From assembly GCF_011927785.1 (NCBI RefSeq), contig NZ_JAATJK010000001.1, positions 6,512,501 to 6,576,500 on the forward strand: DNA of 64,000 nt, written 5' to 3'. The stretch's first letter is position 1. The number at the start of each line of letters is the position of its first letter. The position numbers and the translations under genes were made by a program. Below, in pieces: positions 16,439-24,426 of the stretch. This DNA is from Micromonospora profundi (GTDB lineage: Bacteria > Actinomycetota > Actinomycetes > Mycobacteriales > Micromonosporaceae). Under the pieces are notes generated by a model. That model saw only the letters and a program-made list of their open reading frames with translations. It ran no database searches and was not told the origin of the DNA.

Positions 16439-16852
16439 TCAGGCCCCCGTCCGTACGGCGGCGACGGCCTCGACCTCGACGAGCTGGTCGGTGTAGCCGA
16501 GCACGGCGACCCCCAGCAGGGTGCTGGGCGGGTCGTGGTCGCCGAAGCGGTCCCGCACGACCTCCCAGGCGGCCACCAGATCCGCCTGCCGGGACGACGC
16601 CACGTAGACGGTGGTCTTGACCACGTCGGTGAGGGTGGCGCCGGCTGCCGTGAGCGCGGTCTCCAGGTTCGCCATCACCTGCCGGGCCTGCGCCGCGTGG
16701 TCACCGGGCGCGACGGTACGCCCGTCGGCGTCCAGCGGGCACGCGCCGGCGGTGAACACCAACCGGGCGGGCGGCTCGACGGTGGCCGCGTACGCGTACT
16801 CGGCGGCGTCGGACAGGGCGGGCACGTGCAGCAGGGCGACGGGATCGGGCAT
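16439..16852 (-). CDS. RidA/YjgF/YER057c/UK114 family protein
   Basis: 137 aa. The trimeric chorismate-mutase-like fold is indicated by FTAGACPLDADG (about 34-45), ATLTDVVKTTVYVAS (75-89) and the C-terminal VEVEAVAAV. RidA proteins hydrolyse reactive enamine/imine intermediates; the Arg usually seen in RidA proper is not evident in the C-terminal motif, so another RidA subfamily is likely. First gene of the pair with the GNAT. Confidence 0.9.
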   Translation of the reverse strand: MPDPVALLHVPALSDAAEYAYAATVEPPARLVFTAGACPLDADGRTVAPGDHAAQARQVMANLETALTAAGATLTDVVKTTVYVASSRQADLVAAWEVVRDRFGDHDPPSTLLGVAVLGYTDQLVEVEAVAAVRTGA

Positions 16853-17007
16853 GCCGGCGAGGCTAGCGACGATCGGAAGCGTGAGCGACGGATTAACCGG
16901 CCGTCTAACCCTGCGTTAGGGATAAAAAAGCAAACTAAGTCCACAATCAGCCTAGATGGGATTAACCTCCTAAAACGGTGGAAACATCGTGAATATCAGG
17001 GGGAATC

Positions 17008-17694
17008 GTGAGAGCAGTACTCGTCAAACTCGTCGCTACCGGGGCCATAGCCGGTGCGTTCCTGGTGGGGACGGGAGGTGCGGCGTTCGCCCAGCCGGAC
17101 CCGACCCAGCCGGTGCCCAACGTCAGCACCCTCGACATCAACCCGGGCAACGTTCCCACGACCGCAGCCGTGTACAGCCAGGAATGCGACCCGAACCTCG
17201 GCGGTGGCCCGTTCCCGGACCAGGACGTGTGGGTGTTCAACCTGCCCGGGAACCCGCAGACCTCCGGTCAGTTCGTCACGGTCACCGGCACCTGGACCAT
17301 CCCGGACGACGGCACCGTGAACCGGACGATCCCCACTGACGGTGGGGAGATCGTCAACGACATGGGCACCAGCAAGGCGTGGATCCGACTGCCCGCCGGC
17401 TGGACGCTGACCGACGCCACAGCGGTGATCACGGGTACGGCGGACTTCTTCGTGCTCACCCACACCTGTGCCGCCAGCGGCCAGCCGACCACCCCGCCAC
17501 CCACCACCCCGCCGCCCACGAGCGCGCCGCCCACGAGCGCGCCGCCCACGGCTACCCCGACGAAGAGCCATCTGCCGATCACCGGCACGTCAGCGGGGGG
17601 AACCCTGGTCCCCATGGCCATCCTCGGCGTCGGTGCCGTGGCGCTCGGCGTCGCGCTGATCGCCGTGCGCCGTCGCCGGGACGCGCAGGGCTGA
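17008..17694 (+). CDS. LPXTG-type sortase-anchored surface protein
   Basis: 228 aa. Signal peptide at 1-29 ending AFA-Q; a conserved-looking 125-residue extracellular domain with two Cys; a Pro/Thr spacer (155-185) with repeated PPTSA; the sorting signal LPITG at 189-193; a hydrophobic span at about 200-221; and tail RRRRD. This is a complete class of covalent cell-wall attachment signal. GTG 17008 has a GGGGG ribosome site 5 nt upstream. The upstream 90 bp is A+T-rich compared with the surroundings. No sortase gene is in the window. Function of the exposed domain unknown. Confidence 0.88.
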   Translation: MRAVLVKLVATGAIAGAFLVGTGGAAFAQPDPTQPVPNVSTLDINPGNVPTTAAVYSQECDPNLGGGPFPDQDVWVFNLPGNPQTSGQFVTVTGTWTIPDDGTVNRTIPTDGGEIVNDMGTSKAWIRLPAGWTLTDATAVITGTADFFVLTHTCAASGQPTTPPPTTPPPTSAPPTSAPPTATPTKSHLPITGTSAGGTLVPMAILGVGAVALGVALIAVRRRRDAQG

Positions 17695-17725
17695 TCGGGT
17701 CGCCGGGACGCGCAGGGCTGATCGG
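17672..17725 (+). repeat. 27-bp tandem duplication across the stop codon of the LPITG gene
   Basis: GTCGCCGGGACGCGCAGGGC plus TGATCGG is present at 17672-17698 and again at 17699-17725 without mismatch. The stop codon TGA (17692-17694) is inside the first copy, so the second copy is untranslated. Perfect identity points to a recent duplication. Confidence 0.9.
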
Positions 17726-17760
17726 CCAGCACGGGCAGCGGCCCCGGAATACCCAGTGAG

Positions 17761-17793
17761 CCGGGGGCTCTCCTCGACGAGGAGAGCCCCCGG
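17761..17793. terminator. Bidirectional terminator between the LPITG gene and the LacI gene
   Basis: A perfect 15-bp stem (CCGGGGGCTCTCCTC against GAGGAGAGCCCCCGG) with a 3-nt loop. It directly abuts the stop of the minus-strand LacI gene and serves the plus-strand gene as well. Confidence 0.92.
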
Positions 17794-18801
17794 TTACGCC
17801 GACTCGCGGATGATCAGCTCGGTAGGCAGCATGATCGCCTGCTCGATGGTCTCGCCAGCGGCCAGCCGAAGCAGTTGCCGGGTCATCTGGCGACCGATCT
17901 CCACGATGGGCTGCCGGACGGTGGTCAGCGGCGGCTCGGTGTACGCGGCGGTCTCGATGTCGTCGAAGCCCACCACCGCCACGTCCTCCGGCACCCGCCG
18001 GCCGGCCTCGCGCAGCGTCCGCAGAGCCGCGTGGGCCATCAGGTCGGAGGCGGCGAACACGGCGTCCATGTCGGGGTGCTCGCTGAGCAGCCGGCGCGTG
18101 GCCTCCGCACCGGATTCCCTTGTGAAGTCACCCACGGCGATCAGCTCGGGCAGGCCGGCGGCGGCGACCGCCTCCCGGTAGCCGCGGAGCCGTTCGATGC
18201 CGGCGACCATGTCCTGCGGGCCGGCGATCGTGGCGATCCGCCGCCGACCGCTGTCGATCAGGTGGCGGACGGCTGCGGTGACGCCACCGACGTGGTCGAC
18301 GTCCACGTACGGCACTGGCACGTCGCCGAGCGGTCGCCCGCTGCACACCACCGGGATGCCGAGCCGGGCCAGCGTCCCGGGCAGCGGGTCTGCGCCGTGC
18401 AGCGAGGCGAACAGCACCCCGTCGACGTGCCGGCCGGTGGTGAACCGTTCGACCCGGTGGTGCCCGGCGGGGGAGCCGGCAAGCATCAGCACGAGCTGCT
18501 TGTCGGCGGTCTCCAGCTCCTGGCTGACGCCGCGGATGATGCCGGGAAACACCTGGTCGTCGGAGAAGACCCGGGTGGCCGCTTCCGGCATGACAAGCGC
18601 GATCGAGTCGGTCCGTTGGGTGACCAGGCTGCGGGCGGCCAGGTTGGGCACGTACCCCAGTTCGGCGACGGCCCTGTTGACGGCCTCCCGGATGGGCTCG
18701 GCGACGGTGGTGGAGCCGTTGACGACCCGGGAGACGGTGGCCCGGGACACCCCGGCCCGTGCCGCCACCGCCTCCAACGTCGGCCGTTGCGCCGTCGTCA
18801 T
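17794..18801 (-). CDS. LacI-family repressor of the beta-glucoside operon (CebR-like)
   Basis: 335 aa. LacI HTH and hinge at 8-60 (LEAVAARAGVSRATVSRVVN); periplasmic-binding-protein-like effector domain at 65-335. It is the last gene of the minus-strand ceb-like cluster, 22 bp after the glucosidase gene. The predicted operators GAGAGCGCTCTC at 23450 and 23496 are related to the CebR/CelR site TGGGAGCGCTCCCA. Cellobiose or a related beta-glucoside is the likely inducer. Confidence 0.9.
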   Translation of the reverse strand: MTTAQRPTLEAVAARAGVSRATVSRVVNGSTTVAEPIREAVNRAVAELGYVPNLAARSLVTQRTDSIALVMPEAATRVFSDDQVFPGIIRGVSQELETADKQLVLMLAGSPAGHHRVERFTTGRHVDGVLFASLHGADPLPGTLARLGIPVVCSGRPLGDVPVPYVDVDHVGGVTAAVRHLIDSGRRRIATIAGPQDMVAGIERLRGYREAVAAAGLPELIAVGDFTRESGAEATRRLLSEHPDMDAVFAASDLMAHAALRTLREAGRRVPEDVAVVGFDDIETAAYTEPPLTTVRQPIVEIGRQMTRQLLRLAAGETIEQAIMLPTELIIRESA

Positions 18802-18823
18802 CGCGACTCCCCACCCCCGCTCG

Positions 18824-20203
18824 TCACAGCCCGTTCCGGGAGATCACCTCCTGGTACCACCGGGCGCTGGCCTTCGGTGTGCGCCGCTGGGTCAGGTAGT
18901 CGACGTGCACGATCCCGAACCGCTTGCGGTAACCCTCCGCCCACTCGAAGTTGTCCAGGAATGACCATACGAGATAACCGCGCAGGTCCACCCCCCGGGA
19001 GATCGCTTCGTGCGCGGCGCGCAGGTGCCCGTCGAGGTACGCGATCCGGTCGGTGTCGATCACCTGCCCCGGCCCGCCGGCCTGCTCGACGCCGGGCTTG
19101 TCGGGAAACGCCGCGCCGTTCTCGGTGATGAGCAGCGGCACCCCGGGATAGTCGGTGGCGATCCGTTCGAGAAGCCGGGTCAGCCCCGCGGGCTCGATCA
19201 TCCAACCCATGTCGGTGAGTGGCCCGGTCGGCGGCAGGAAGTGCACAGCGCCCTCGGTGCCCGGGTACGCGGCGTTGCCCTCGCCGTCGGGCCGACCGGC
19301 GACGTAACCGGGCTGGTAGTAGTTGATCCCGAGCAGGTCGATCGGGGCGGCGATCAGCTTCTCGTCGCCGTCGCGGATGAACGTCGGCTCGACGATGCGA
19401 GCCACGTGCTCCCGCACGTCGTCCGGGTAGCCGCCGGCAAGCAACGGGTCCAGGAAGATCCGGTTGTGCAGGCCGTCGACCAGGCGGACAGCGGCGGCGT
19501 CGGCAGCGCTCTGCGGGTCCGCCGGCCGCACGTCGGCCGGATTGAGCGTGATGCCGACGCTGCGTGCCCCGGCCGACCGCAGCGCCCGCGCCGCCAGGCC
19601 GTGCCCGAGAAGCAGATGGTGTACGGCGGTGAACGCCGCCGCCGGGTCCTGCTCGCCCGGCGCGTGCACACCGTTGCCGTAGCCGAGGTACGCCGAGCAC
19701 CACGGCTCGTTGAGCGTCGTCCACACGTCCACCCGGTCGCCGAGGCGGCCGTACACGGCTGTGGCGTACGTGGCGAAGTGCTCGGCGGTGTCCCTGTTGG
19801 TCCAGCCGCCACGGTCGCCGAGGGACTGCGGCAGATCCCAGTGGTAGAGGGTGACGATCGGATCGATTCCCCGGGCGAGGAGGGTGTCGGTCAGCCGGTC
19901 GTAGAAGTCCAGCCCGCGCGTGTTGACCGGGCCGGTGCCGTCGGGCTGGATCCGGGGCCAGGCCACGGAGAACCGGTACGCCCGCAGCCCCAGCTCGGCC
20001 ATGATCGCCACATCGTCGGCGTACCGGTGGTAGTGGTCGCAGGCGACGTCGCCGGTGTGGCCCTGGTAGACCTTGCCCGGTGTGCGGCTGAAGGTGTCCC
20101 AGATGGACGGGCCGCGTCCGTCGTCGCGGGTGGCGCCCTCGATCTGATACGCGGCGGTGGCCGCTCCCCAGAGGAAATGCTCGGGAAATCGGAGTTCGTT
20201 CAC
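18824..20203 (-). CDS. bglC: GH1 beta-glucosidase
   Basis: 459 aa, the usual length for GH1. The N-terminal FLWGAATAAYQIEG motif is at about 10-23; the acid/base glutamate is in TLNEPWC and the nucleophile in LITENG. GTG 20203 is chosen because it overlaps the permease stop as GTGA and gives the conserved N-terminus. No signal peptide, so it cleaves imported cello-oligosaccharides or beta-glucosides in the cytoplasm. The symbol follows the Streptomyces ceb operon layout. Confidence 0.93.
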   Translation of the reverse strand: MNELRFPEHFLWGAATAAYQIEGATRDDGRGPSIWDTFSRTPGKVYQGHTGDVACDHYHRYADDVAIMAELGLRAYRFSVAWPRIQPDGTGPVNTRGLDFYDRLTDTLLARGIDPIVTLYHWDLPQSLGDRGGWTNRDTAEHFATYATAVYGRLGDRVDVWTTLNEPWCSAYLGYGNGVHAPGEQDPAAAFTAVHHLLLGHGLAARALRSAGARSVGITLNPADVRPADPQSAADAAAVRLVDGLHNRIFLDPLLAGGYPDDVREHVARIVEPTFIRDGDEKLIAAPIDLLGINYYQPGYVAGRPDGEGNAAYPGTEGAVHFLPPTGPLTDMGWMIEPAGLTRLLERIATDYPGVPLLITENGAAFPDKPGVEQAGGPGQVIDTDRIAYLDGHLRAAHEAISRGVDLRGYLVWSFLDNFEWAEGYRKRFGIVHVDYLTQRRTPKASARWYQEVISRNGL

Positions 20204-21033
20204 GCCTTGACCGCACCTTCCATGATCCCACCGATGATCTGCCGCCCGAACAGCACGAAGACCAGCAGTAGGGGCAGCGTCGCGATGGCCGTCCCGGTGA
20301 ACACCTGCGACATGTCCTGGTAATAGCCGTCCGACAGCGCTCGCAGGGAGAGCTGCACTGTGGGGTTCGCCGGGTCGTTCAGCACAGCGTACGGCCACAG
20401 GAAGTCGTTCCAGGTGGTCATGAACGTGAGCAGACCGAGGACTGCGGCGGCCGGGCGTAGCGCGGGCACCACCACGTGCCACCAGATCCGGGCGGTCCCG
20501 CAGCCGTCCATCCGGGCCGCCTCGATCAGTTCGTCGCTGATCGCCTGGCCGGCGTACTGCCGCATCATGAACACCCCGAACCCGGTGACCAGCACCGGGA
20601 CGATCACCGCGGGCAGCCGGTCGTTCCACTGGAGCTTGCTCATGAGCATGTAGAGCGGAATCACGCCGAGCTGGGTCGGCACCATCATCGTCGCGATGAT
20701 CACCAGCAGCAGCGCGTTGCGACCCCGGAACCGCAGTTTTGCGAAGGCGAAACCGGCCAGGCTGGAGAAGAACACCACCGAGACGGTCACCGTGGTGGCC
20801 ACGACGGTCGAGTTGATCAGGCCGGTCAGAAAGTACGCGTCGGTGTTGTCGAAGAGGCGGGAGATGTTCGCGCCGAGGTTGCCGCCTGGGGTGATCGGCG
20901 GCGGCAGTTGGCCCATCGCGTCGTTGGTGCGGCTGGCGACGACGAACATCCACCAGATCGGAAAGACCGACAGGCCGCCGGCGACCACAAGGGCCAGGTA
21001 GGTGAGCGGGCTGGCCCGCCAGAGCCGGCTCAT
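20200..21033 (-). CDS. Carbohydrate ABC transporter permease (CebG/MalG-like)
   Basis: 277 aa with six membrane segments and the MalG-type EAA loop (ELIEAARMDGCGTARIWWHVVVPAL in two parts: ELIEAARMDGCG and ARIWWHVVVP). ATGA overlap with the preceding permease. No ATPase is encoded nearby, as usual for actinobacterial CUT1 systems that use a shared MsiK. Confidence 0.92.
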   Translation of the reverse strand: MSRLWRASPLTYLALVVAGGLSVFPIWWMFVVASRTNDAMGQLPPPITPGGNLGANISRLFDNTDAYFLTGLINSTVVATTVTVSVVFFSSLAGFAFAKLRFRGRNALLLVIIATMMVPTQLGVIPLYMLMSKLQWNDRLPAVIVPVLVTGFGVFMMRQYAGQAISDELIEAARMDGCGTARIWWHVVVPALRPAAAVLGLLTFMTTWNDFLWPYAVLNDPANPTVQLSLRALSDGYYQDMSQVFTGTAIATLPLLLVFVLFGRQIIGGIMEGAVKA

Positions 21034-22025
21034 CGGGTGACTCCCTTCCGGGCGCCCGGCCGGGACCCGCCCAGCCGGCGCAGCACCAGCACGTTGACAG
21101 CCGCGACAACCGCGATGAGCGCGAAGAGGAGCCAGGCGACAGCCGACCCGTACCCGAAGTTGTAGTGCGGCGCGAATGCGTTCTCGAACATGTACATGGT
21201 CAGGGTCTGCGACTCACGCAGCGGTCCACCGCGGATCGGGTTGGTGCCGGAGTTGAACATCCGGGGCTCCGTGAAGAGTTGCAACCCGCCGATGGTGGCG
21301 ATGATGGTGCAGAAGAGGATCGTCGGTTTGAGCATCGGCACGGTGACCGACCAGAACTGTCGGGCCCGACCGGCGCCGTCGATCGCCGCCGCCTCGTACA
21401 GGTCGCGGGGGATGGCCTGCATCGCGGCAAGGAGGATCAGCGCGTTGTAGCCGGTCCACCGCCAGTCGACCATCGTGGAGATGGCCACCCAGGAGGCGAG
21501 CCGGTTGGATTTCCACTCGATCGCGTCCACCCCGACCAGGTCGAGCATCCAGTTGATCATGCCGAACTCGCGGCCGAAGAGCACCCCGAACACGATCGCC
21601 ACGGCCGCGGTGGAGGTGACGTTCGGGACGAGCACCGCCATCCGCCAGCCGGTGCGCCCGCGCAGTCCCCGGTTCAGCAGGTTGGCCAGCCAGAGCGCGG
21701 CGAGCAACTGCGGAACTGTGGAGATCACGAAGATGCCCATCGTGTTGACGAGTGCGTGCCAGAAGTCGGCGTCGGCGAGCAGTCGGGTGTAGTTCTCCGC
21801 GCCGACGAACGGGTGGTCGGTGCCGAGCAGGTCCCAGTCGTGCAGCGAGACCCAGAAGGTGTACACCAGCGGGTAGGCCCCGAAGACCGCGAAGAGCAGG
21901 AAGAACGGGGCGATGTAGAGGTACGGCGAGTAGCGGGTGTCGAGCCGGCTGAGCCGACCCGTCGATCGGCGGCGGGGCCCGGTTGCCGGTGCGGCCGGCG
22001 GGCGGGCGTCGAGCTGGACGGTCAT
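21030..22025 (-). CDS. Sugar ABC transporter permease (CebF/MalF-like)
   Basis: 331 aa from ATG 22025, preceded by an AAGGAG ribosome site. Cytoplasmic N-terminus of about 35 residues, six membrane segments, and EAA loop LYEAAAIDGAGRARQFWSVT. Separated from the binding-protein gene by a very stable hairpin. Confidence 0.92.
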   Translation of the reverse strand: MTVQLDARPPAAPATGPRRRSTGRLSRLDTRYSPYLYIAPFFLLFAVFGAYPLVYTFWVSLHDWDLLGTDHPFVGAENYTRLLADADFWHALVNTMGIFVISTVPQLLAALWLANLLNRGLRGRTGWRMAVLVPNVTSTAAVAIVFGVLFGREFGMINWMLDLVGVDAIEWKSNRLASWVAISTMVDWRWTGYNALILLAAMQAIPRDLYEAAAIDGAGRARQFWSVTVPMLKPTILFCTIIATIGGLQLFTEPRMFNSGTNPIRGGPLRESQTLTMYMFENAFAPHYNFGYGSAVAWLLFALIAVVAAVNVLVLRRLGGSRPGARKGVTR

Positions 22026-22045
22026 GCCCGGGAACTCCTTTCGCC

Positions 22046-22084
22046 GTGTGTGCGGGCCTCCGGCGGACGGAGGCCCGCACACAC
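22046..22084 (-). terminator. Intergenic stem-loop between binding protein and permease genes
   Basis: A perfect 17-bp stem (22046-22062 with 22068-22084, starting GTGTGTGCGGGCCTCCG) and a 5-nt loop. Inside an operon such hairpins usually act as partial terminators or 3' protectors, raising binding-protein mRNA over permease mRNA. Confidence 0.8.
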
Positions 22085-22095
22085 GCTCGTTCGGG

Positions 22096-23403
22096 CTACT
22101 TGGCGGCGGCCTTCTTGGCGTTCGTCACCGCGTCCGTCCAGCCCTGCGCCGGGCTGCGCTGGCCCAGTTCCACGGTCCGCACGGCGTTCTCCACCTCGGT
22201 GCGTACGGCCTGGTTCTTGGGGCCCATGTAGACAGGCTTGAGGCTCTTCGCGCCCGCGCCGAAGATCGAGCCGATGGGCGCTCCGGAGAAGTACGTGTTC
22301 GTCGCGCCGGAGATCGCCGGGTCGTCGAGCGCCTGCGGCGAGGAGGGCAGCGGGCCCTTGGCCTTGAACGCGCCGATCTGGCCCTTGGCGCTGGTCAGGA
22401 ACTTGGCCAGCTCGATTGCCTCGGCCTGGTGCTTGCTCTGCTTCGGTACGGCGAGGTGCGAGCCGCCCCAGTTGCCGCCGTTGCCGGGCACCTTGGCGAT
22501 GTCCCACTTGCCCTGGGCGCCAGTGCCGGCGTTGCTCTCGATGACCCCGGTCATCCAGGCAGGGCAGGCGATGGTGGCGAACTTCGACTGCTTGAAGGCG
22601 GACACCCACTCCTCGGACCAGGAGCCGTACTTGCCGGAGAGGCCCGAGTCGACGATGTCCATAGTGGTGTCCCAGGCCTGCCGGATGGCCGGGTTGCTGT
22701 CGACGACCAGGTTGTCGCTGGTGTCGTAGTAGCTGTAGCCGGTGGTGTTGCCGGCGGTCTGGAGCAGGATGGTGTTGAACGTGTTGGTGGCCGCGTCGAG
22801 GAAGGACGCACCGGTCTTCGCGGCGACGAACTTCTCGCCTGTGGCGATGTAGTCCTGCCAGGTCGGCCACAGCTTGGAGACGGCCTCGCGCTCGGTGGGC
22901 AGGCCGGCCTTCTCGAACAGGTCCTTGCGGTAGCACATGGCGATGCCGCCGACGTCGGTGCCGAGGCCGATGAGCTGCTTGCCGTCGGCGGTCAGGCCGG
23001 CGTTCCACTTCCACTCGAGGAAGTTGCCCTTGAGGTCGGCGGCGCCGTGGTCCAGCAGGTTGACGAAGTTGTTGGGGTTCGCCTTGTACTCGACCATGAG
23101 GCCTTCCTCGATGGCCACCACGTCACCGGCGCCCCGGCCGGCGGCGAGCCACTGGGTCAGCTTCGGTGAGTACTCGTCGAGATTGGTGCCGGTGCCCCGC
23201 TCGACGATCTTCACGCCGGGGTTCGCGGCCATGTAGTCCTGGTAGAGCTGTTCGTAGCCGAACTGGCCGAAGACGTCGACGGTAAGCGTGATCGGCCCGT
23301 CTCCTTCGGCGTCGTCGCCACCGCCGCAGCCGGCGGTGACGAGAAGGGCGGTGGCGGCGACGAGGGCCACCGCGGCGAGGCGGCGGCGTGGGAAGACAGC
23401 CAT
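22096..23403 (-). CDS. Extracellular sugar-binding lipoprotein (CebE-like)
   Basis: 435 aa. Signal peptide with lipobox LVTAGC (Cys26), then a family-1 extracellular solute-binding protein. Start ATG 23403 with GAGAGG upstream. First gene of the five-gene minus-strand operon; captures the sugar for the two permeases. The substrate is inferred from the GH1 and CebR-like neighbours, not from the binding protein itself. Confidence 0.92.
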   Translation of the reverse strand: MAVFPRRRLAAVALVAATALLVTAGCGGGDDAEGDGPITLTVDVFGQFGYEQLYQDYMAANPGVKIVERGTGTNLDEYSPKLTQWLAAGRGAGDVVAIEEGLMVEYKANPNNFVNLLDHGAADLKGNFLEWKWNAGLTADGKQLIGLGTDVGGIAMCYRKDLFEKAGLPTEREAVSKLWPTWQDYIATGEKFVAAKTGASFLDAATNTFNTILLQTAGNTTGYSYYDTSDNLVVDSNPAIRQAWDTTMDIVDSGLSGKYGSWSEEWVSAFKQSKFATIACPAWMTGVIESNAGTGAQGKWDIAKVPGNGGNWGGSHLAVPKQSKHQAEAIELAKFLTSAKGQIGAFKAKGPLPSSPQALDDPAISGATNTYFSGAPIGSIFGAGAKSLKPVYMGPKNQAVRTEVENAVRTVELGQRSPAQGWTDAVTNAKKAAAK

Positions 23404-23449
23404 GGGATATGGACCTCTCTCAAGGTGGTCAGGTGATGGCGGTAGCCAA

Positions 23450-23461
23450 GAGAGCGCTCTC
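23450..23461. promoter_or_regulatory. LacI-type operator O1
   Basis: Perfect 12-bp palindrome GAGAGCGCTCTC with central CG, 47 bp upstream of the binding-protein start. The pattern matches LacI-family sugar repressor sites. Confidence 0.85.
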
Positions 23462-23494
23462 ACGACAGGGTGGTGGGTCCTCGACCCGCTGTCA

Positions 23495-23508
23495 AGAGAG
23501 CGCTCTCT
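23495..23508. promoter_or_regulatory. LacI-type operator O2
   Basis: Perfect 14-bp palindrome AGAGAGCGCTCTCT. Its centre is 46 bp from that of O1. Two operators at this distance could bind separate dimers flanking the promoter. Confidence 0.85.
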
Positions 23509-23534
23509 CGGTTGTCCGAATCGATCCCGACATG

Positions 23535-23572
23535 CGACGAGGGCGCCACCGGGACCGGTGGCGCCCTCGTCG
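23535..23572. terminator. Terminator after the maleylpyruvate isomerase-family gene
   Basis: Perfect 18-bp stem (23535-23552 with 23555-23572) built from CGACGAGGGCGCCACCGG and its complement. The formal loop is 2 nt, so in RNA the top pairs open. It lies 23 bp after the stop of the minus-strand gene and insulates the ceb-like operon. Confidence 0.9.
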
Positions 23573-23595
23573 AGCCAGGTCGGCCCGTTACCAGA

Positions 23596-24357
23596 TCAGC
23601 GGGTACGCAGGCCCTCCAGCAGCGCGCGATCCCCTGCCACGTCGAGCGTCTCGAAGCTGACCCGCCCCCAGAGCGCAAGCAGCAGGTCGCTCGCGGTGCC
23701 GCTTACCTGCGCACGGGCGTGATGGTCGTCGTGGTCGAAGATGGTCGCCGTGTCCAGCAGCGCCACCCCCTCGCCGCGCAGCCGCAGATACCACTGCTGC
23801 TCCGCGTCGGTCGACGTCAGCTGCACCACGCCGTGCCAGCCGCCCGGCGTCCGCCGCCGGCCCGCGGGCAGCCAGGTGTCCAGCACCTCGCTCACCCCGT
23901 CGGCCGCCAGCTTCGCCTCGATCGGCTCACCAGAGGCGATGGCGAGCTGGGCGTCCCAGCGGTGCACAGCCGTCTCGTGCGCCATCCGGCGCGGCCAGAA
24001 GCCCGCCCTCTTCGGCTGCGGCGCCCAGTTCCACGCCGGCGCCTCCGGGTCGAGCCCGTCGAACCGGGTGATCAGCTGGTCGTACCCCTGCTGCCAGAGC
24101 TGGAGCGGACTCACACCCGGCGGTATCTCCGGCGGCTGCGGGCGGGGCGGCGGCGCGCTCGTCTCGCCCGTCCCGACGAACGAACCCACCCAGTGGTAGA
24201 TCCCGGCGAGGTGCAGGGTGAGGTCACCGACCGTCCAGCCGGGACAGGACAGCACAGGTGTCTCCGGCGGCGCCTCGGCGACCGCCGCAGCGAAGGCCGG
24301 ACCCTCGGTCCGGAGTGCCCCAATCCAGAAATCCTTGCTGCCCTGCAGTCTGCTCAT
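23596..24357 (-). CDS. Maleylpyruvate isomerase-family mycothiol-dependent protein
   Basis: 253 aa. N-terminal DinB/MDMPI domain with CPGWTVGDLTLHLAGIYHWVG (split: CPGWTVGDLTLHLAG, about 36-50) and metal-ligand histidines (H in LTLHLAG, H in RRMAHETAVHRWD at about 140-152); C-terminal SCP2-like MDMPI_C domain. These enzymes use mycothiol as cofactor in detoxification reactions. ATG 24357 is favoured because GGGAGG lies 6 nt upstream; ATG 24363 would leave no spacing. Specific substrate unknown. Confidence 0.88.
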   Translation of the reverse strand: MSRLQGSKDFWIGALRTEGPAFAAAVAEAPPETPVLSCPGWTVGDLTLHLAGIYHWVGSFVGTGETSAPPPRPQPPEIPPGVSPLQLWQQGYDQLITRFDGLDPEAPAWNWAPQPKRAGFWPRRMAHETAVHRWDAQLAIASGEPIEAKLAADGVSEVLDTWLPAGRRRTPGGWHGVVQLTSTDAEQQWYLRLRGEGVALLDTATIFDHDDHHARAQVSGTASDLLLALWGRVSFETLDVAGDRALLEGLRTR

Positions 24358-24426
24358 CGCCATCCTCCCGGGGGTGCCGAGCGACCAATGGGTGCTGCGG
24401 CTGCACATCAGCCTAAGGTGAGATAC

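Noticed and set aside
16905-16919. CTAAC-CCTGC-GTTAG inverted repeat upstream of the LPITG gene
   Set aside because: Only 5-bp arms in an A+T-rich spot; easily expected by chance and not close to the start.
17497-17552. Short repeats CCCACCACCCCGCC / CCCACGAGCGCGCCG, considered as a CRISPR-like or minisatellite array
   Set aside because: They encode the Pro/Thr spacer of the LPITG protein; repeats have no unique spacers. No CRISPR array was seen in the window.
18824-21109. 761-codon frame extending the GH1 protein upstream
   Set aside because: The extra N-terminus is antisense-like, overlaps the permease gene in another frame, and the conserved GH1 N-terminus starts at GTG 20203.
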